This document shows positions 49,101 to 57,727 of a stretch of DNA of 64,000 nucleotides, one piece after another. This DNA comes from Xylophilus ampelinus (GTDB taxonomy: Bacteria; Pseudomonadota; Gammaproteobacteria; Burkholderiales; Burkholderiaceae_C). The notes beneath the pieces were generated by a model. It ran no database searches. It saw only the letters and a program-made list of their open reading frames with translations, and had not been told where the DNA came from. Within the stretch, counting starts at the first letter, position 1; every line of letters begins with the position of its first letter. Position numbers and translations under genes: made by a program. The stretch is taken from contig NZ_QJTC01000006.1 of the NCBI RefSeq assembly GCF_003217575.1, forward strand, positions 86,108 to 150,107. The letters run 5' to 3'.

Positions 49101-50683
49101 GGAACAGGACCGGTACGGCCGAATTTATTGAGATAGTTGATAACACCGCTGATGTTAGGAGTTTGGGTGCCGTCATTGTCCGGGTTGCTGTTGAAAATAC
49201 CCGTTGTGACGTCCCATTCCGCATTAGGGTTGCCGCCCGCCACGGTATTCTCTTGCCCGTAGATGTCGAAGGTTTTCTGGCCCACATATTTCATCGGGGC
49301 ACGCAATACGCCGCCGTAGCGTCCGTTGTTGTAGCTTGCGGTTTGGTCCAAGAGATAACCGAATGCCGCGAGGCGAATTTGCTCGCTATATTTTTGAATG
49401 ACACCGGTTGGTTTATAGGAGCCCGAAGGATATCGCGTGCAATAAGGGCGCTTGCCGTCAGCGTCTGTGCCATAATCGCGGATGTCCAGCAATTGCCCCG
49501 AACTGTCAGAGTTGCAGACACTGACGCGTGCATAGAAGAAGCCGTCGGAATTCAAGCCGTTAGCTTGTACGGGAAGCGTGCCCGTAAATGGCCTGACATA
49601 GCATTTTTTTGCAAGGCCATAAATAGGGTCTTGATTGACGGTGGCGTTGGAACAGCTAGCGCCATTGTCTGCAACATAAGTTAGCCATCCGCCTGTGCGA
49701 GTGCTTGCGTTATATGCTCCGTATAGCACTTCTTTTCTACCGGTAAATGCACACGTTCCGTTCTCGTCGGCACAATAGGTGCCACCAAAAGTTGTAAGTG
49801 CGTTTGCCGGTGTGGAATAAGGGTTTGCCGTGATGGTGGGTTGTATAGGTCCGGGGGGTGGTTTTACTGATAAATTATAGGCGCCGGTGTTATTGCAGTC
49901 GCCGGTGTTAGATGTGCCGAAATAAATCTGATTCAACGTATTGGCAATCCAGATGTCGCTTCCGTTGGCCGCCGTTACCATGGCCCGAGGTACCGCACCC
50001 CAATATTGCCCGGCCCCCCCTCCGTCTTTTTGGAGTTGCTTGGCGGGAAAATTAGTGCTGTTCCACATGCAAATAGGATCGCCATTGGGGAGGACGGCAC
50101 GTTGAAGAACGGTCAGGTTCGCATTATCAATGTAGCGATCTCCTCCGGAAAGGGATAGCCTGAGCATATCCACTGCGGAGTTGGACGCCCAGTTCAGAAA
50201 GTTCCCACTGAATCCGTCCGTGCACCGATGGCTCGATGCAACGCCCACACGGTCAAAACGCTTGTAATCCGCAGTAGTCTGGCCAGCAGCAGGCGATTCG
50301 GTGGGGGTGTCGTTGTAGTTGTAACAGCTCTCTGCATCGTAATATCCAAGGTAGTCTTTGAGATTTGAATATGTCGCATCAAGCGGATTGTTGGCGATTC
50401 CGTCGTCCCGTACGTATTGGGCACCAACCGTCGGGTACTCTACCGATAATGCCAGTGCCATAGTAGGCTTGTCGCCAGCGGCGGTTGCATAGAGCGGTAC
50501 CGAGGATAATGAAACCGTTTTATAGGCGATGAATGCTTGGCTATTAGCAAAAAGCGAATACAGCGCACAAAAGACCAGGACTGACATGGCTATCAGCCAG
50601 CGGAAGCGGCGAATCGGAGATAATAGCAGACGTACAGTGGCGTGGTGGCCTAGGGATTGTTGGTCGAAAGATACGGTATTCAT
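46151..50683 (-). CDS. pilY1: Pilus tip adhesin/assembly protein PilY1
   Basis: A 1510-residue secreted protein that caps the type IV pilus with the minor pilins and serves in adhesion and pilus assembly. A hydrophobic N-terminal segment (WLIAMSVLVFCALYSLFANSQAF, about residues 29-51) is the signal or anchor. The first ~900 residues are variable, with the family motif FDVNEYAESS...AAKYGGF near residue 740. The C-terminal ~500 residues form the PilC/PilY beta-propeller, with PTVFVGANDGMLHAFNA, FKTILVGSTGAGGRGVFALDVTNP, MGYVVGKPQI and FMGDLLGNLWKL. The gene is clearly more AT-rich than its surroundings. Confidence 0.95.
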   Translation of the reverse strand: MNTVSFDQQSLGHHATVRLLLSPIRRFRWLIAMSVLVFCALYSLFANSQAFIAYKTVSLSSVPLYATAAGDKPTMALALSVEYPTVGAQYVRDDGIANNPLDATYSNLKDYLGYYDAESCYNYNDTPTESPAAGQTTADYKRFDRVGVASSHRCTDGFSGNFLNWASNSAVDMLRLSLSGGDRYIDNANLTVLQRAVLPNGDPICMWNSTNFPAKQLQKDGGGAGQYWGAVPRAMVTAANGSDIWIANTLNQIYFGTSNTGDCNNTGAYNLSVKPPPGPIQPTITANPYSTPANALTTFGGTYCADENGTCAFTGRKEVLYGAYNASTRTGGWLTYVADNGASCSNATVNQDPIYGLAKKCYVRPFTGTLPVQANGLNSDGFFYARVSVCNSDSSGQLLDIRDYGTDADGKRPYCTRYPSGSYKPTGVIQKYSEQIRLAAFGYLLDQTASYNNGRYGGVLRAPMKYVGQKTFDIYGQENTVAGGNPNAEWDVTTGIFNSNPDNDGTQTPNISGVINYLNKFGRTGPVPGRYKIYDPLGELYYESLRYLQGLDPSPDAVAGANMSTATGKSYLDGFPAYTKWTGTTTTSNLDPYKDRSSAGDYSCLRSNIVVIGDIHTHDGNRFPASNPAKNIVSATDWRTVVQNFERNITSSYIDGQGALQSTGNPNGANNAVPRASATSAIMGAAYWAHTHDIRSTSWTDQPDKQRPGLRVKTFTFDVNEYAESSNRNNRRYSNQLFMAAKYGGFQADPSNLNAAPYNIKGNPFLQQDGLNENNVWQNPNQPGEAASYYLQSDAKRVLSAFDAIFGQAAQNARSIAGNASQGKNLTTDGGFTYQGSFDSSDWSGDLQAYQITLNDENKVTTSSTATWSASERLLSLGASAATSRNIVVGNKGPAPASQASNFAVGAIEASLKVDLGKLSPLSTPDMLADQRLAYLRGDRSLETTTFRVRKRILGDIINSGVSYSGAPVTNIATPGYADFYNNNKSRVPTVFVGANDGMLHAFNATVNQPDSGKELFAYIPSWMGPKLAALTSKTYNANHQSYVDGSSVVAEAQVGSAGAASDFKTILVGSTGAGGRGVFALDVTNPSAFSTANVMWEFTGLNDPDMGYVVGKPQILKLQTNAIASTPVYKYFAAVASGVNNSLADGTNLANATGAPALFLLDISKPVGTAWALNSNYFKISLPIPSSTQWTTTAPGLLNFSPVLDRFGAVSSIFMGDLLGNLWKLNFKKLNLQGSSDWTMSKLSAYVKNAASVNTPIPLFIATDASGLTQPITVAPRLFSGEGDDITYVAFGTGKYLEFSDRSSAAQQSVYAVLDDPSSNTVDNTTSAIAGRGRLQVGVVDTLGKTVNVSAFRWGRPASDGDTARRAGFYFDFPTTGERQASDGLVFGDNFVFGSLIPSAVGSQNTCGADEGSGKLWSVNIDKGNGSYTRSTVGLLGTPTLQIIPNSSNSSNSTSGLTQKDNTGRQTRTVAAHANGNGSLGIMGGGDMKMDITVGRLSWRQINNYQNLK

Positions 50684-50700
50684 GGTTCAAAACCTAAAAT

Positions 50701-51351
50701 TTAATTTCGGAATATCATCTGGACCACGGCTTGATTCGCCGGTCTGAGGGCGCTGCCGGGACCAAACCCCATAGAGGTCACCCGAAATACATATCCCCGC
50801 ATTTTCTCGGAGCGGTCTCTATTGCCGTCGCCGTTGTCAGGAATGGCTTCAATCAGATAGTTGGGGTTTTTATAAGGCTGAGCGCCGCTGCCCGAGGGAA
50901 AACTTCTGCCAGTCTGTCCGCCGAAGGTGATGGTATTGGTTGCTGCGGACAGGTCCACCGTGAGCCACGCAGGTTTATCCGTCACTAAAGCGGGCAACTG
51001 GCATAACCCCTCTGAATCACCACTGGTCCCACAGCCTGTCTGAAATTTTGTAATGTCGGTAGGAGTCTGACCCGAAATGCCGAAAATATTCTGTCGGGTG
51101 TTGCGCATATCGAATTCGGCATCGACCAAGCCTGACTCTGCGCTTTCCCATGCGATCTGGGTATAGCGGTCGTTGCGGGTCGTGCGCTCGGCCAATGTGG
51201 ATATCTGCGCTGCGTTGATACCGATGAGTGAAACCACGACTAGAATCATCAGAACGATGATTAAGGACATGCCGGTTTCGCCGCTAGGACTGGCGCCTTT
51301 CCGATTCATGGGAAACCGTGCCGGCAAAAGCAGAGAAGTTTCTGTATTCAT
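50701..51351 (-). CDS. pilX: PilX-type minor pilin
   Basis: A 216-residue protein. After a basic leader, GETGMSLIIVLMILVVVSLIGINAAQIS is the transmembrane helix of PilX (which characteristically lacks the Phe start of major pilins), followed by RTTRNDRYTQIAWESAESGLVDAE, the usual PilX helix. The rest is a globular tip domain with a cysteine pair. It overlaps the pilW stop by four bases and is 17 bases before pilY1. Confidence 0.9.
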   Translation of the reverse strand: MNTETSLLLPARFPMNRKGASPSGETGMSLIIVLMILVVVSLIGINAAQISTLAERTTRNDRYTQIAWESAESGLVDAEFDMRNTRQNIFGISGQTPTDITKFQTGCGTSGDSEGLCQLPALVTDKPAWLTVDLSAATNTITFGGQTGRSFPSGSGAQPYKNPNYLIEAIPDNGDGNRDRSEKMRGYVFRVTSMGFGPGSALRPANQAVVQMIFRN

Positions 51352-52364
51352 ATCAGGTCTTGGTAATTCCGCAGATGCACGGTGAACGTGATGCTTTGAC
51401 GCAGCCGGCCATCGGTGCCGGCAGGCAGGATGGTGGCGTTGTCGCCCAAGTTGGCGGCTGCGCCGAAGGGATTCATGGCAGGGGTGCTGGACTCTTGCGC
51501 GGAGTTGGGGGCGCCGCGCAAAACTATGCCCAGCCGTATGCTTCGCACCCGCCGCCAGTTGTTGTAGGTTTCGATCTGGTTGGATGCCGGGGTACCGCTG
51601 GTGACCGTCAGCTGGTCGGCACGGAGGTAACGGTCGGCGATGTTGGGCTTGTTGGGCATGGTTACGCCGCCCACCGTGACGGTTTTGGGAGTGGGAGCGC
51701 CCGGTGTGACGCCATCGATGCCGTAGAGCACCTGGAAGCTTTCGACGCCTTCCACCAACGGTTGACCCGGCTTCGTGATGGACGCGCTGTCGTCGTTGGC
51801 GTCGTTGCACATCAGCGCCGGTTCCCCGCTGCTGCCAGTACCCACATAGAGGATGCTGACCATACGGTTGTCTCGGTTCGATGGGGCGGCTCCGGGGGTG
51901 TCACCCGAGCAGGTAACCATGCTCTGATCCACCACGGCTGCACCGGACGCTGTTGGCACCCCGACTTCGGCCTGATAACGCAGGATGAGAACGTCGCTGT
52001 TGTTGACGACGCCGCTCGCGGTGGATGCGGTCAAGCCATTCGAGACATCCGGTTTTGCATTGTTGAAGCCATAGATATTGGGCGGAGGATTCGGATCCAG
52101 GTTCGCATCGTTTTTGCGCGATAGCGTGGAGTACTTGACACCCACGAACCCTGCCTGCACGATCAACCGGTTGAGTATGTCCCGGGTGTACCTGGCATTG
52201 TCACGCAGCTGGGAAGCAGAATCGACCGTCGTGAAGCCGCGGCGAGCGACGCTGAGCGCCGCCATGGCGGCAAGGGCAATCACCAGGCCGATCGACATGG
52301 CGACCATTAATTCGATCAAGGTCATGCCGCGCGAACGGCGTAAAGCGGAGGGCTGTTGCATCAT
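51348..52364 (-). CDS. pilW: PilW-type minor pilin
   Basis: A 338-residue large minor pilin. The leader and helix are SRGMTLIELMVAMSIGLVIALAAMAAL with cleavage after Gly; the following segment DSASQLRDNARYTRDILNRLIVQAGFVG is typical of PilW. The C-terminal part is long and beta-rich, ending RSIRLGIVLRGAPN and LRQSITFTVHLRN. It overlaps pilV and pilX by four bases on each side. Confidence 0.92.
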   Translation of the reverse strand: MMQQPSALRRSRGMTLIELMVAMSIGLVIALAAMAALSVARRGFTTVDSASQLRDNARYTRDILNRLIVQAGFVGVKYSTLSRKNDANLDPNPPPNIYGFNNAKPDVSNGLTASTASGVVNNSDVLILRYQAEVGVPTASGAAVVDQSMVTCSGDTPGAAPSNRDNRMVSILYVGTGSSGEPALMCNDANDDSASITKPGQPLVEGVESFQVLYGIDGVTPGAPTPKTVTVGGVTMPNKPNIADRYLRADQLTVTSGTPASNQIETYNNWRRVRSIRLGIVLRGAPNSAQESSTPAMNPFGAAANLGDNATILPAGTDGRLRQSITFTVHLRNYQDLI

Positions 52365-52972
52365 TTGTCTAGACCGATGTCTACCGTGAATACGACGCCC
52401 GGGGTAGAGGCGAAATCGAAGGACTGCCCCGAGTCCTGAACACTGGCACGCTTGAAGGAATTGCGTGTCCAGCCGATCTTGACAGTGGGCAGGCCGTTAG
52501 CCGCACTGCATCCCCAGACAGGCGTGCCGCTTCCGGAAAATGGGGTGCTGTCTAAGCATATTTCTACACGCGCGCCGGGCAATTCGTCTTTGACGCGCGC
52601 CAGCCAATCCGTAATTTCCGCATTGGCGATAGCGGTAGAGTTGACGCACGGTGTGCCGCCCACGTTGAGACATGTGGAGGGAGCGGGTGCAGTGAGTGTG
52701 GGAGATGATGCGGTGAAATAGTAAGGCGATGTACCCAGGGAAACCTTCGTAACGGGATCGAAGAACGCGTCGGCATTGCCGCGCATCAGTTCACCCATTT
52801 CGCGGGCCAGCTCGGAACCGCTGGCCTGCAGACGTGCTTCGCGGTTGGCCTGCAACGAGGTCGCCTGGAGGCCGACCATGCCCAGCAGGCCAAAGGACAG
52901 GATCACGACCGAAATCAGAACCTCGACCAGTGAAAAGCCGGCGGCGTGTCTACGCGTAGGTGAATGGAGCAT
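52361..52972 (-). CDS. pilV: PilV-type minor pilin
   Basis: A 203-residue protein, first of the minor-pilin operon. AAGFSLVEVLISVVILSFGLLGMVGLQA with cleavage after Gly is diagnostic of PilV, followed by LQANREARLQASGSELAREMGELMRGN. Four cysteines lie in the C-terminal domain. The 198-base gap upstream towards the GNAT gene should hold the operon promoter; I saw no clear -35/-10 pair. Confidence 0.92.
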   Translation of the reverse strand: MLHSPTRRHAAGFSLVEVLISVVILSFGLLGMVGLQATSLQANREARLQASGSELAREMGELMRGNADAFFDPVTKVSLGTSPYYFTASSPTLTAPAPSTCLNVGGTPCVNSTAIANAEITDWLARVKDELPGARVEICLDSTPFSGSGTPVWGCSAANGLPTVKIGWTRNSFKRASVQDSGQSFDFASTPGVVFTVDIGLDK

Positions 52973-53170
52973 AGGAGGGGCTGTAATACGGCGTCAGGGG
53001 GCACGACAGAAGATAATCTCAATTGTCGTCCTGCATTGCACCGCAACCTGTGCCGCCTGTCCCGCGTGGATATCCGTGCAGCGGGACGGTGTGTTGCCAT
53101 ACATTCCGTGCCTTGCCTTCGCGTGTCGTGCGAACGGGGCTTTTTGTTACTTTTTCCGTCTGTCCATCCC

Positions 53171-53650
53171 GTGTCCACGATCCGTCCTGCCGAGCTTTCC
53201 GACGCCGCCGCCGTCGCTTCCATCCACCACCAGCATTTGGAGTCCGACCAGCCGATGGCGCCGCGCCAAGTGCGTTTCTGGCAGGAGGCCATCGAACTCG
53301 GGGAGCCGCAGATCCAGGTAGCGGACGACGACGGCGAACTTGTCGGTTTCGTCGGCTTCGACCGCTCCCGCGATCCCAAGACCAGGCCCACCGTCGGTGA
53401 AATCTGGGCGCTGCATGTGCTGCCCCGGCACCAGGGCCAGGGCGTCGGCTTGGCCCTGTGGGACGCCGCCCGCGAAGGTCTCGAGGACGAAGGCTGCACG
53501 CAGGTCACGGCGTGGGTCCAGCTGCGCGACGAGCGCGCTCTCCGCTTCTTCGAACTCGCCGGCTTCAAGCGCGAGATGACCACGCTGCGCACGGCCCTCG
53601 TAGGCGTGAAACGGCTGGAAGAGATCCGCATGAAGCGCAACGTCGTCTAA
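53171..53650 (+). CDS. GNAT-family N-acetyltransferase
   Basis: A 159-residue acetyl-CoA-dependent transferase. STIRPAELSDAAAVASIHH is the usual N-terminus; WALHVLPRHQGQGVGLALWDAA is the acetyl-CoA-binding motif A (QGQGVG); ALRFFELAGFKRE is motif B. The start is a GTG at 53171, chosen for this N-terminus, without a clear Shine-Dalgarno sequence. Substrate unknown; small molecules are more likely than ribosomal proteins. It is divergent from pilV. Confidence 0.88.
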   Translation: MSTIRPAELSDAAAVASIHHQHLESDQPMAPRQVRFWQEAIELGEPQIQVADDDGELVGFVGFDRSRDPKTRPTVGEIWALHVLPRHQGQGVGLALWDAAREGLEDEGCTQVTAWVQLRDERALRFFELAGFKREMTTLRTALVGVKRLEEIRMKRNVV

Positions 53651-53652
53651 CC

Positions 53653-53719
53653 ATTTTCGAGAGAAAAAGTATCCGCAGCTGGCGCCCCCTGCCGACCTGC
53701 AGCTATTGAATTTGTAGCG
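53653..53719 (-). repeat. Dispersed 67-nt intergenic repeat, copy F
   Basis: On the minus strand: CGCTACAAATTCAATAGC stem, TGCAGGTCGGC, a GC-rich middle, then ACTTTTTCTC and a GAAAAT end. It is full length and begins three bases after the GNAT stop. The following ~300 bases to pncB hold only one tiny reading frame (next entry). Confidence 0.75.
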
Positions 53720-53829
53720 GTCGGGCTGTCGCCGGGGGGGCCTTCTCGACAGGAAACCTCCCGACATGCGCCAGAACCCCGTCACCCCGGCCCGGCTCGT
53801 CCGCAGGTGCCGGTGCAGGTGCGCCACGT

Positions 53830-53892
53830 CTACGAGATGTCGGTCGGCTGGTCGTTCAGGACGAAGCCCTCGGTGCAGCGGAACCAGCCCAT
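53830..53892 (-). CDS. Very small open reading frame with good ribosome binding site (uncertain)
   Basis: A 20-residue frame, [20 protein letters not shown], preceded by GGAGG five bases before the ATG and by an in-frame TGA further up. It lies alone in the otherwise empty gap between the GNAT gene and pncB, on the opposite strand. It could be a leader peptide, a small protein, a gene remnant or chance. No function is proposed. Confidence 0.25.
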   Translation of the reverse strand: MGWFRCTEGFVLNDQPTDIS

Positions 53893-54016
53893 GCCGGCCT
53901 CCACCGACCTGGATCATCGAGACGGTGCTGCCCGCGCCCTGTCGGCTAGTGTCGTCTGCTTCGATGCCAGAATGGAATGCTTCGCCCCTCCGCTCGGCGC
54001 ACCGGCCGACCTGCCC

Positions 54017-55225
54017 ATGATCATCGCCAGCCTGCTCGACACCGATCTGTACAAGTTCACGATGATGCAGGTGGTGCTGCACCAGTTCCCGGGGGCGCAT
54101 GCCGAGTACCGCTTCAAGTGCCGCAACCCGGGCGTCGCCCTGGCCCCGTATGCCGACGAGATCCGGCGCGAGGTCGAGAGCCTGTGCAGCCTGCGCTTCA
54201 CCGAGGCCGAGCTGGACTACTTGCGCTCGATGCGTTTCATCAAGAGCGACTTCGTCGATTTCCTGGGCCTGTTCCAGCTCAACGCCAGAAACATCAGCAT
54301 CACCGAGCTGCCCTCGGGCGAGATCGATATTTCGATCGAAGGCCCGTGGCTGCACACCATCCTGTTCGAAATCCCGGTGCTGGCGATCGTCAACGAGGTC
54401 TATTTCCGCAACACCCGCCCGGGTGCCGGCCTGGAGGGCGGCCGGCAGCGGCTGGCCACCAAGATCGCCCAGCTGCAGGGCACCGACCTGGAGACGCTCA
54501 AGATCGCCGACTACGGCACCCGCCGCCGCTTCAGCCGCGCCTGGCACGGCGAGCTGCTGCGCACGCTGGCCGAGCGGCTCGGCACCGGGCCGCAGGGCCA
54601 ATTGGCCGGCACCAGCAACGTATTGCTCGCGATGCAGCTGGGCATCACGCCGCTCGGCACCATGGCCCACGAATACCTGCAGGCCTGCCAGGCCCTCGGC
54701 CCGCGGCTGCGCGACAGCCAGGTCTTCGGCTTCGAGACCTGGGCCAGGGAATACCGCGGCGACCTGGGCATCGCGCTGTCGGATGTCTACGGCATGAGCG
54801 CCTTCCTGCGCGACTTCGACATGTACTTCTGCAAGCTCTTCGACGGCGCGCGCCACGACAGCGGCGATCCGTTCGCCTGGGGCGAGCGGCTGATCGAGCA
54901 CTACCGCCAGAACCGGGTCGATCCGCACACCAAGGTGCTGATCTTCAGCGACGGTCTCACGGTGCCGCGCACCATCGCGCTCTACCAGCAGTTCCGCGGC
55001 CGCTGCCAGCTGGCCTTCGGCATCGGCACCAACCTGACCAACGACCTGGGCGACCCGCCCGACCACGTGCCGCTGCAGATCGTCATCAAGATGGTGCGCT
55101 GCAACGGCCAGCCGGTGGCCAAGATCTCCGACACGCCGGGCAAGGGCATGTGCGACGACGAGAAGTACCTGGCCTACCTGCGCCAGGTGTTCGAGATCCC
55201 CGAGCCCGACTTGGCAGTCGCCTGA
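54017..55225 (+). CDS. pncB: Nicotinate phosphoribosyltransferase
   Basis: First enzyme of NAD salvage from nicotinate; 402 residues. [33 protein letters not shown] is the diagnostic N-terminus; [15 protein letters not shown] contains the regulatory phosphohistidine region; [42 protein letters not shown] and [12 protein letters not shown] complete the active site. The start at 54017 gives the usual short MII leader; the frame is open upstream without support. Confidence 0.97.
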   Translation: MIIASLLDTDLYKFTMMQVVLHQFPGAHAEYRFKCRNPGVALAPYADEIRREVESLCSLRFTEAELDYLRSMRFIKSDFVDFLGLFQLNARNISITELPSGEIDISIEGPWLHTILFEIPVLAIVNEVYFRNTRPGAGLEGGRQRLATKIAQLQGTDLETLKIADYGTRRRFSRAWHGELLRTLAERLGTGPQGQLAGTSNVLLAMQLGITPLGTMAHEYLQACQALGPRLRDSQVFGFETWAREYRGDLGIALSDVYGMSAFLRDFDMYFCKLFDGARHDSGDPFAWGERLIEHYRQNRVDPHTKVLIFSDGLTVPRTIALYQQFRGRCQLAFGIGTNLTNDLGDPPDHVPLQIVIKMVRCNGQPVAKISDTPGKGMCDDEKYLAYLRQVFEIPEPDLAVA

Positions 55226-55238
55226 CCGGTGTGGCCGA

Positions 55239-55305
55239 TGCTACGTTTTCGATAGCGGCTGATCGGCGTGCGGCGCCGGCTGCAGGCATTTTTTGCTTGA
55301 AATTC
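55239..55305 (+). repeat. Dispersed 67-nt intergenic repeat, copy G, overlapping a gene start
   Basis: TGCTACGTTTTCGATAGC stem, ATCGGCG, a GC-rich middle ending GCCGGCTGCAGGC, then ATTTTTTGCTTGAAATTC. Full length, 13 bases after the pncB stop. Its conserved tail contains the TTG at 55297 that is the best start for the antiporter gene. Confidence 0.8.
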
Positions 55306-56709
55306 GGCGCGCGGGCGCTGGGGACGGCCTGCGCTGGTCTTGCGGGGCCCGGCGCGGCTTCGGCGGCCGAAGTCGACGGCACCGCGTTCTCGCTCTGGTG
55401 GGCCGCGCCCTTCGCCGCGCTGCTCCTGTCGATCGCGCTGGTGCCGCTGGCGGCACCCGGCTTCTGGCACCGCCACTTCGGCAAGGTGTCGGCCGGCTGG
55501 GCGCTGCTGTTCTTGGTGCCGTTCGCGGCCGTCTTCGGCCTGTCGGCGGCGGGCGTGCAGCTGGTGCATGCGCTGGTGGCCGAGTACATCCCCTTCATCC
55601 TGCTGCTGACCGCGCTCTTCACCGTGGCGGGCGGCATCCACATCCGCGGCAACCTGCGCGGCAGCCCGGCGCTCAACACCGGTATCCTGGCCCTCGGCGC
55701 GGTGCTGGCCAGCATCATGGGGACCACCGGCGCGTCGATGCTGCTGCTGCGGCCCTTCGTCCGGGCCAACGACGACCGGCGCCATCGGGTGCACGGCATC
55801 GTGTTCTTCATCTTCATCGTCTCCAACGCCGGCGGGGCGCTCACCCCGCTGGGCGATCCGCCGCTGTTCCTGGGTTTTCTGAAGGGGGTCGATTTCTTCT
55901 GGACGCTGCGGCACATCGGCGGGCAGACGCTGTTCGTGGTGGCGGTGCTGCTGGCGCTGCACCATGCGGTCGACCGCTGGTTCCATCGCCGCGAAGGCGT
56001 GCTGCCGCACGACCCGACGCCCGACACCGGGCGCCTGGGCATCGACGGCGGCGCCAACCTGGGCCTGCTGGCGGCCGTCGTCGGGCTGGTGCTGATGAGT
56101 GGCGCCTGGAAGTCGCCGGTGGTGTTCGACGTGTTCGGCACGCCGGTGGGGCTGCCGGGGCTGCTGCGCGACGCCGGGCTGGTGGTGGTGGCGCTCGTCT
56201 CGTTGGGGATCACGCCGGCCCGGGTGCACGCCGACAACCGCTTCGACTGGGCGCCGATGGCCGAGGTGGCCAAGCTCTTCGCCGGCATCTTCCTGACCAT
56301 CGTGCCGGTGATCGCGATGCTGCGCGCCGGCGCCGAAGGACCCTTCGGCGCGGTGATGGCCGCGGTCACCCGGGCCGACGGCACGCCAAGCCCGGCGATG
56401 TACTTCTGGGCGACCGGCGTGCTCAGCTCCTTTCTCGACAACGCGCCGACCTACCTGGTGTTCTTCAACACCGCCGGCGGCGACCCGGCCGTGCTGATGA
56501 CCGCGCTGGCGCCGACGCTGGCCGCCATCTCGGCCGGCGCGGTCTTCATGGGCGCCGTCACCTATATCGGCAACGCGCCCAACCTGATGGTCAAGGCGAT
56601 CGCCGAGAGTCGCGGCATCCGCATGCCCGGCTTTTTCGGCTACATGGGCTGGTCGTGCGCCGTCCTGCTGCCGCTCTTCGCCCTGGTCACGGTCATTTGG
56701 TACGCGTAA
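55297..56709 (+). CDS. Sodium:proton antiporter-like membrane protein (NhaD/CitMHS type)
   Basis: An integral membrane protein of about 470 residues with 11-12 hydrophobic segments. Conserved parts: IMGTTGASMLLLRPFVRAN, FIFIVSNAGGALTPLGDPPLFLGFLKGV and the second half SSFLDNAPTYLVFFNTAGG...GAVTYIGNAPNLMVKAIAESRG, as in NhaD-like sodium:proton antiporters of the ion-transporter superfamily. There is no ATG at the right place; a TTG at 55297 gives a signal-peptide-like leader (MKFGARALGTACAGL...ASAAEVDG), and a GTG at 55231 is the alternative. The ion specificity is inferred. Confidence 0.85.
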   Translation: MKFGARALGTACAGLAGPGAASAAEVDGTAFSLWWAAPFAALLLSIALVPLAAPGFWHRHFGKVSAGWALLFLVPFAAVFGLSAAGVQLVHALVAEYIPFILLLTALFTVAGGIHIRGNLRGSPALNTGILALGAVLASIMGTTGASMLLLRPFVRANDDRRHRVHGIVFFIFIVSNAGGALTPLGDPPLFLGFLKGVDFFWTLRHIGGQTLFVVAVLLALHHAVDRWFHRREGVLPHDPTPDTGRLGIDGGANLGLLAAVVGLVLMSGAWKSPVVFDVFGTPVGLPGLLRDAGLVVVALVSLGITPARVHADNRFDWAPMAEVAKLFAGIFLTIVPVIAMLRAGAEGPFGAVMAAVTRADGTPSPAMYFWATGVLSSFLDNAPTYLVFFNTAGGDPAVLMTALAPTLAAISAGAVFMGAVTYIGNAPNLMVKAIAESRGIRMPGFFGYMGWSCAVLLPLFALVTVIWYA

Positions 56710-56728
56710 CGCACAAGGAGATCACCTC

Positions 56729-57727
56729 ATGTCCAAACCCGCCATCCTCGTGTCCCGCGCACTGTTTCCCGAGACCATCGAACGGCTCCAGCAGCACTTC
56801 GAGGTGGAGCACAACCAGTCCGACGCGGTCTGGGACGCCGCCGCCCTCAAGGCGCGCCTGCAGGGCAAACACGGCGTGCTTACCACCGGCAGCGAGCGGA
56901 TCGACGCGGCGCTGCTGGCCGACTGCGCTGCGCTGCGCATCTGCGCCAACATGGCGGTGGGCTACGACAACTTCGACGTCGATGCGATGACCGCCGCCGG
57001 CGTGCAGGGCACCAACGCGCCCGACGTGCTGACCGACACCACCGCCGACTTCGGCTTCGCCCTGCTGATGGCCACCGCCCGGCGCATCACCGAGAGCGAG
57101 CATTTCCTGCGTCGGGGGGAGTGGAAGCGCTGGCGCTACGACATGTTCTCCGGCGCCGAGGTGCACGGCAGCACCCTCGGCATCCTGGGCATGGGGCGCA
57201 TCGGGCAGGGCATCGCCAAACGCGGCGCGCACGGCTTCGGCATGAACGTGGTCTATCACAACCGCTCGCAGCTCTCGCCCGCGCTGGAGGCCGAGTGCGG
57301 GGCCCGCTACGTCGGCAAGGACGCGCTGCTGAAGACCGCCGACCATCTGGTGCTGGTGCTGCCCTACAGCGCCGCGTCGCACCATGCCATCGGCGCGGCC
57401 GAGCTGGCGCAGATGAAGCCGACCGCCACCCTGGTCAACATCGCCCGCGGCGGCATCGTCTGCGACGTGGCGCTGGCCGCGGCCTTGCGCGAAGGCCGCA
57501 TCGCCGCCGCGGGGCTCGACGTGTTCGAGGGCGAGCCCACGGTGCACCCCGATCTGCTGGCGCTGCGGAACGTGGTGCTCACCCCCCACATCGCCAGCGC
57601 CACCACCGGCACCCGCCGCGCGATGGCCGCGCTGGCGGCCGACAACCTGATCGCCTTCTTCGACGGCCGCGGGCCGCTGACGCCGGTGAACACCTTGCTC
57701 CGCCCGAAGGCTGATCCGCAATGTTGA
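56729..57727 (+). CDS. 2-hydroxyacid dehydrogenase (glyoxylate/hydroxypyruvate/2-ketogluconate reductase type)
   Basis: A D-isomer-specific NAD(P)-dependent dehydrogenase of 332 residues. The nucleotide motif is [15 protein letters not shown]; the catalytic Arg is in [11 protein letters not shown], Glu in GLDVFEGEP and His in [11 protein letters not shown]. Similarity in style is closest to GhrB. AAGGAG lies upstream of the ATG. It overlaps rmuC by seven bases, so the two are co-translated although functionally unrelated. Confidence 0.92.
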   Translation: MSKPAILVSRALFPETIERLQQHFEVEHNQSDAVWDAAALKARLQGKHGVLTTGSERIDAALLADCAALRICANMAVGYDNFDVDAMTAAGVQGTNAPDVLTDTTADFGFALLMATARRITESEHFLRRGEWKRWRYDMFSGAEVHGSTLGILGMGRIGQGIAKRGAHGFGMNVVYHNRSQLSPALEAECGARYVGKDALLKTADHLVLVLPYSAASHHAIGAAELAQMKPTATLVNIARGGIVCDVALAAALREGRIAAAGLDVFEGEPTVHPDLLALRNVVLTPHIASATTGTRRAMAALAADNLIAFFDGRGPLTPVNTLLRPKADPQC

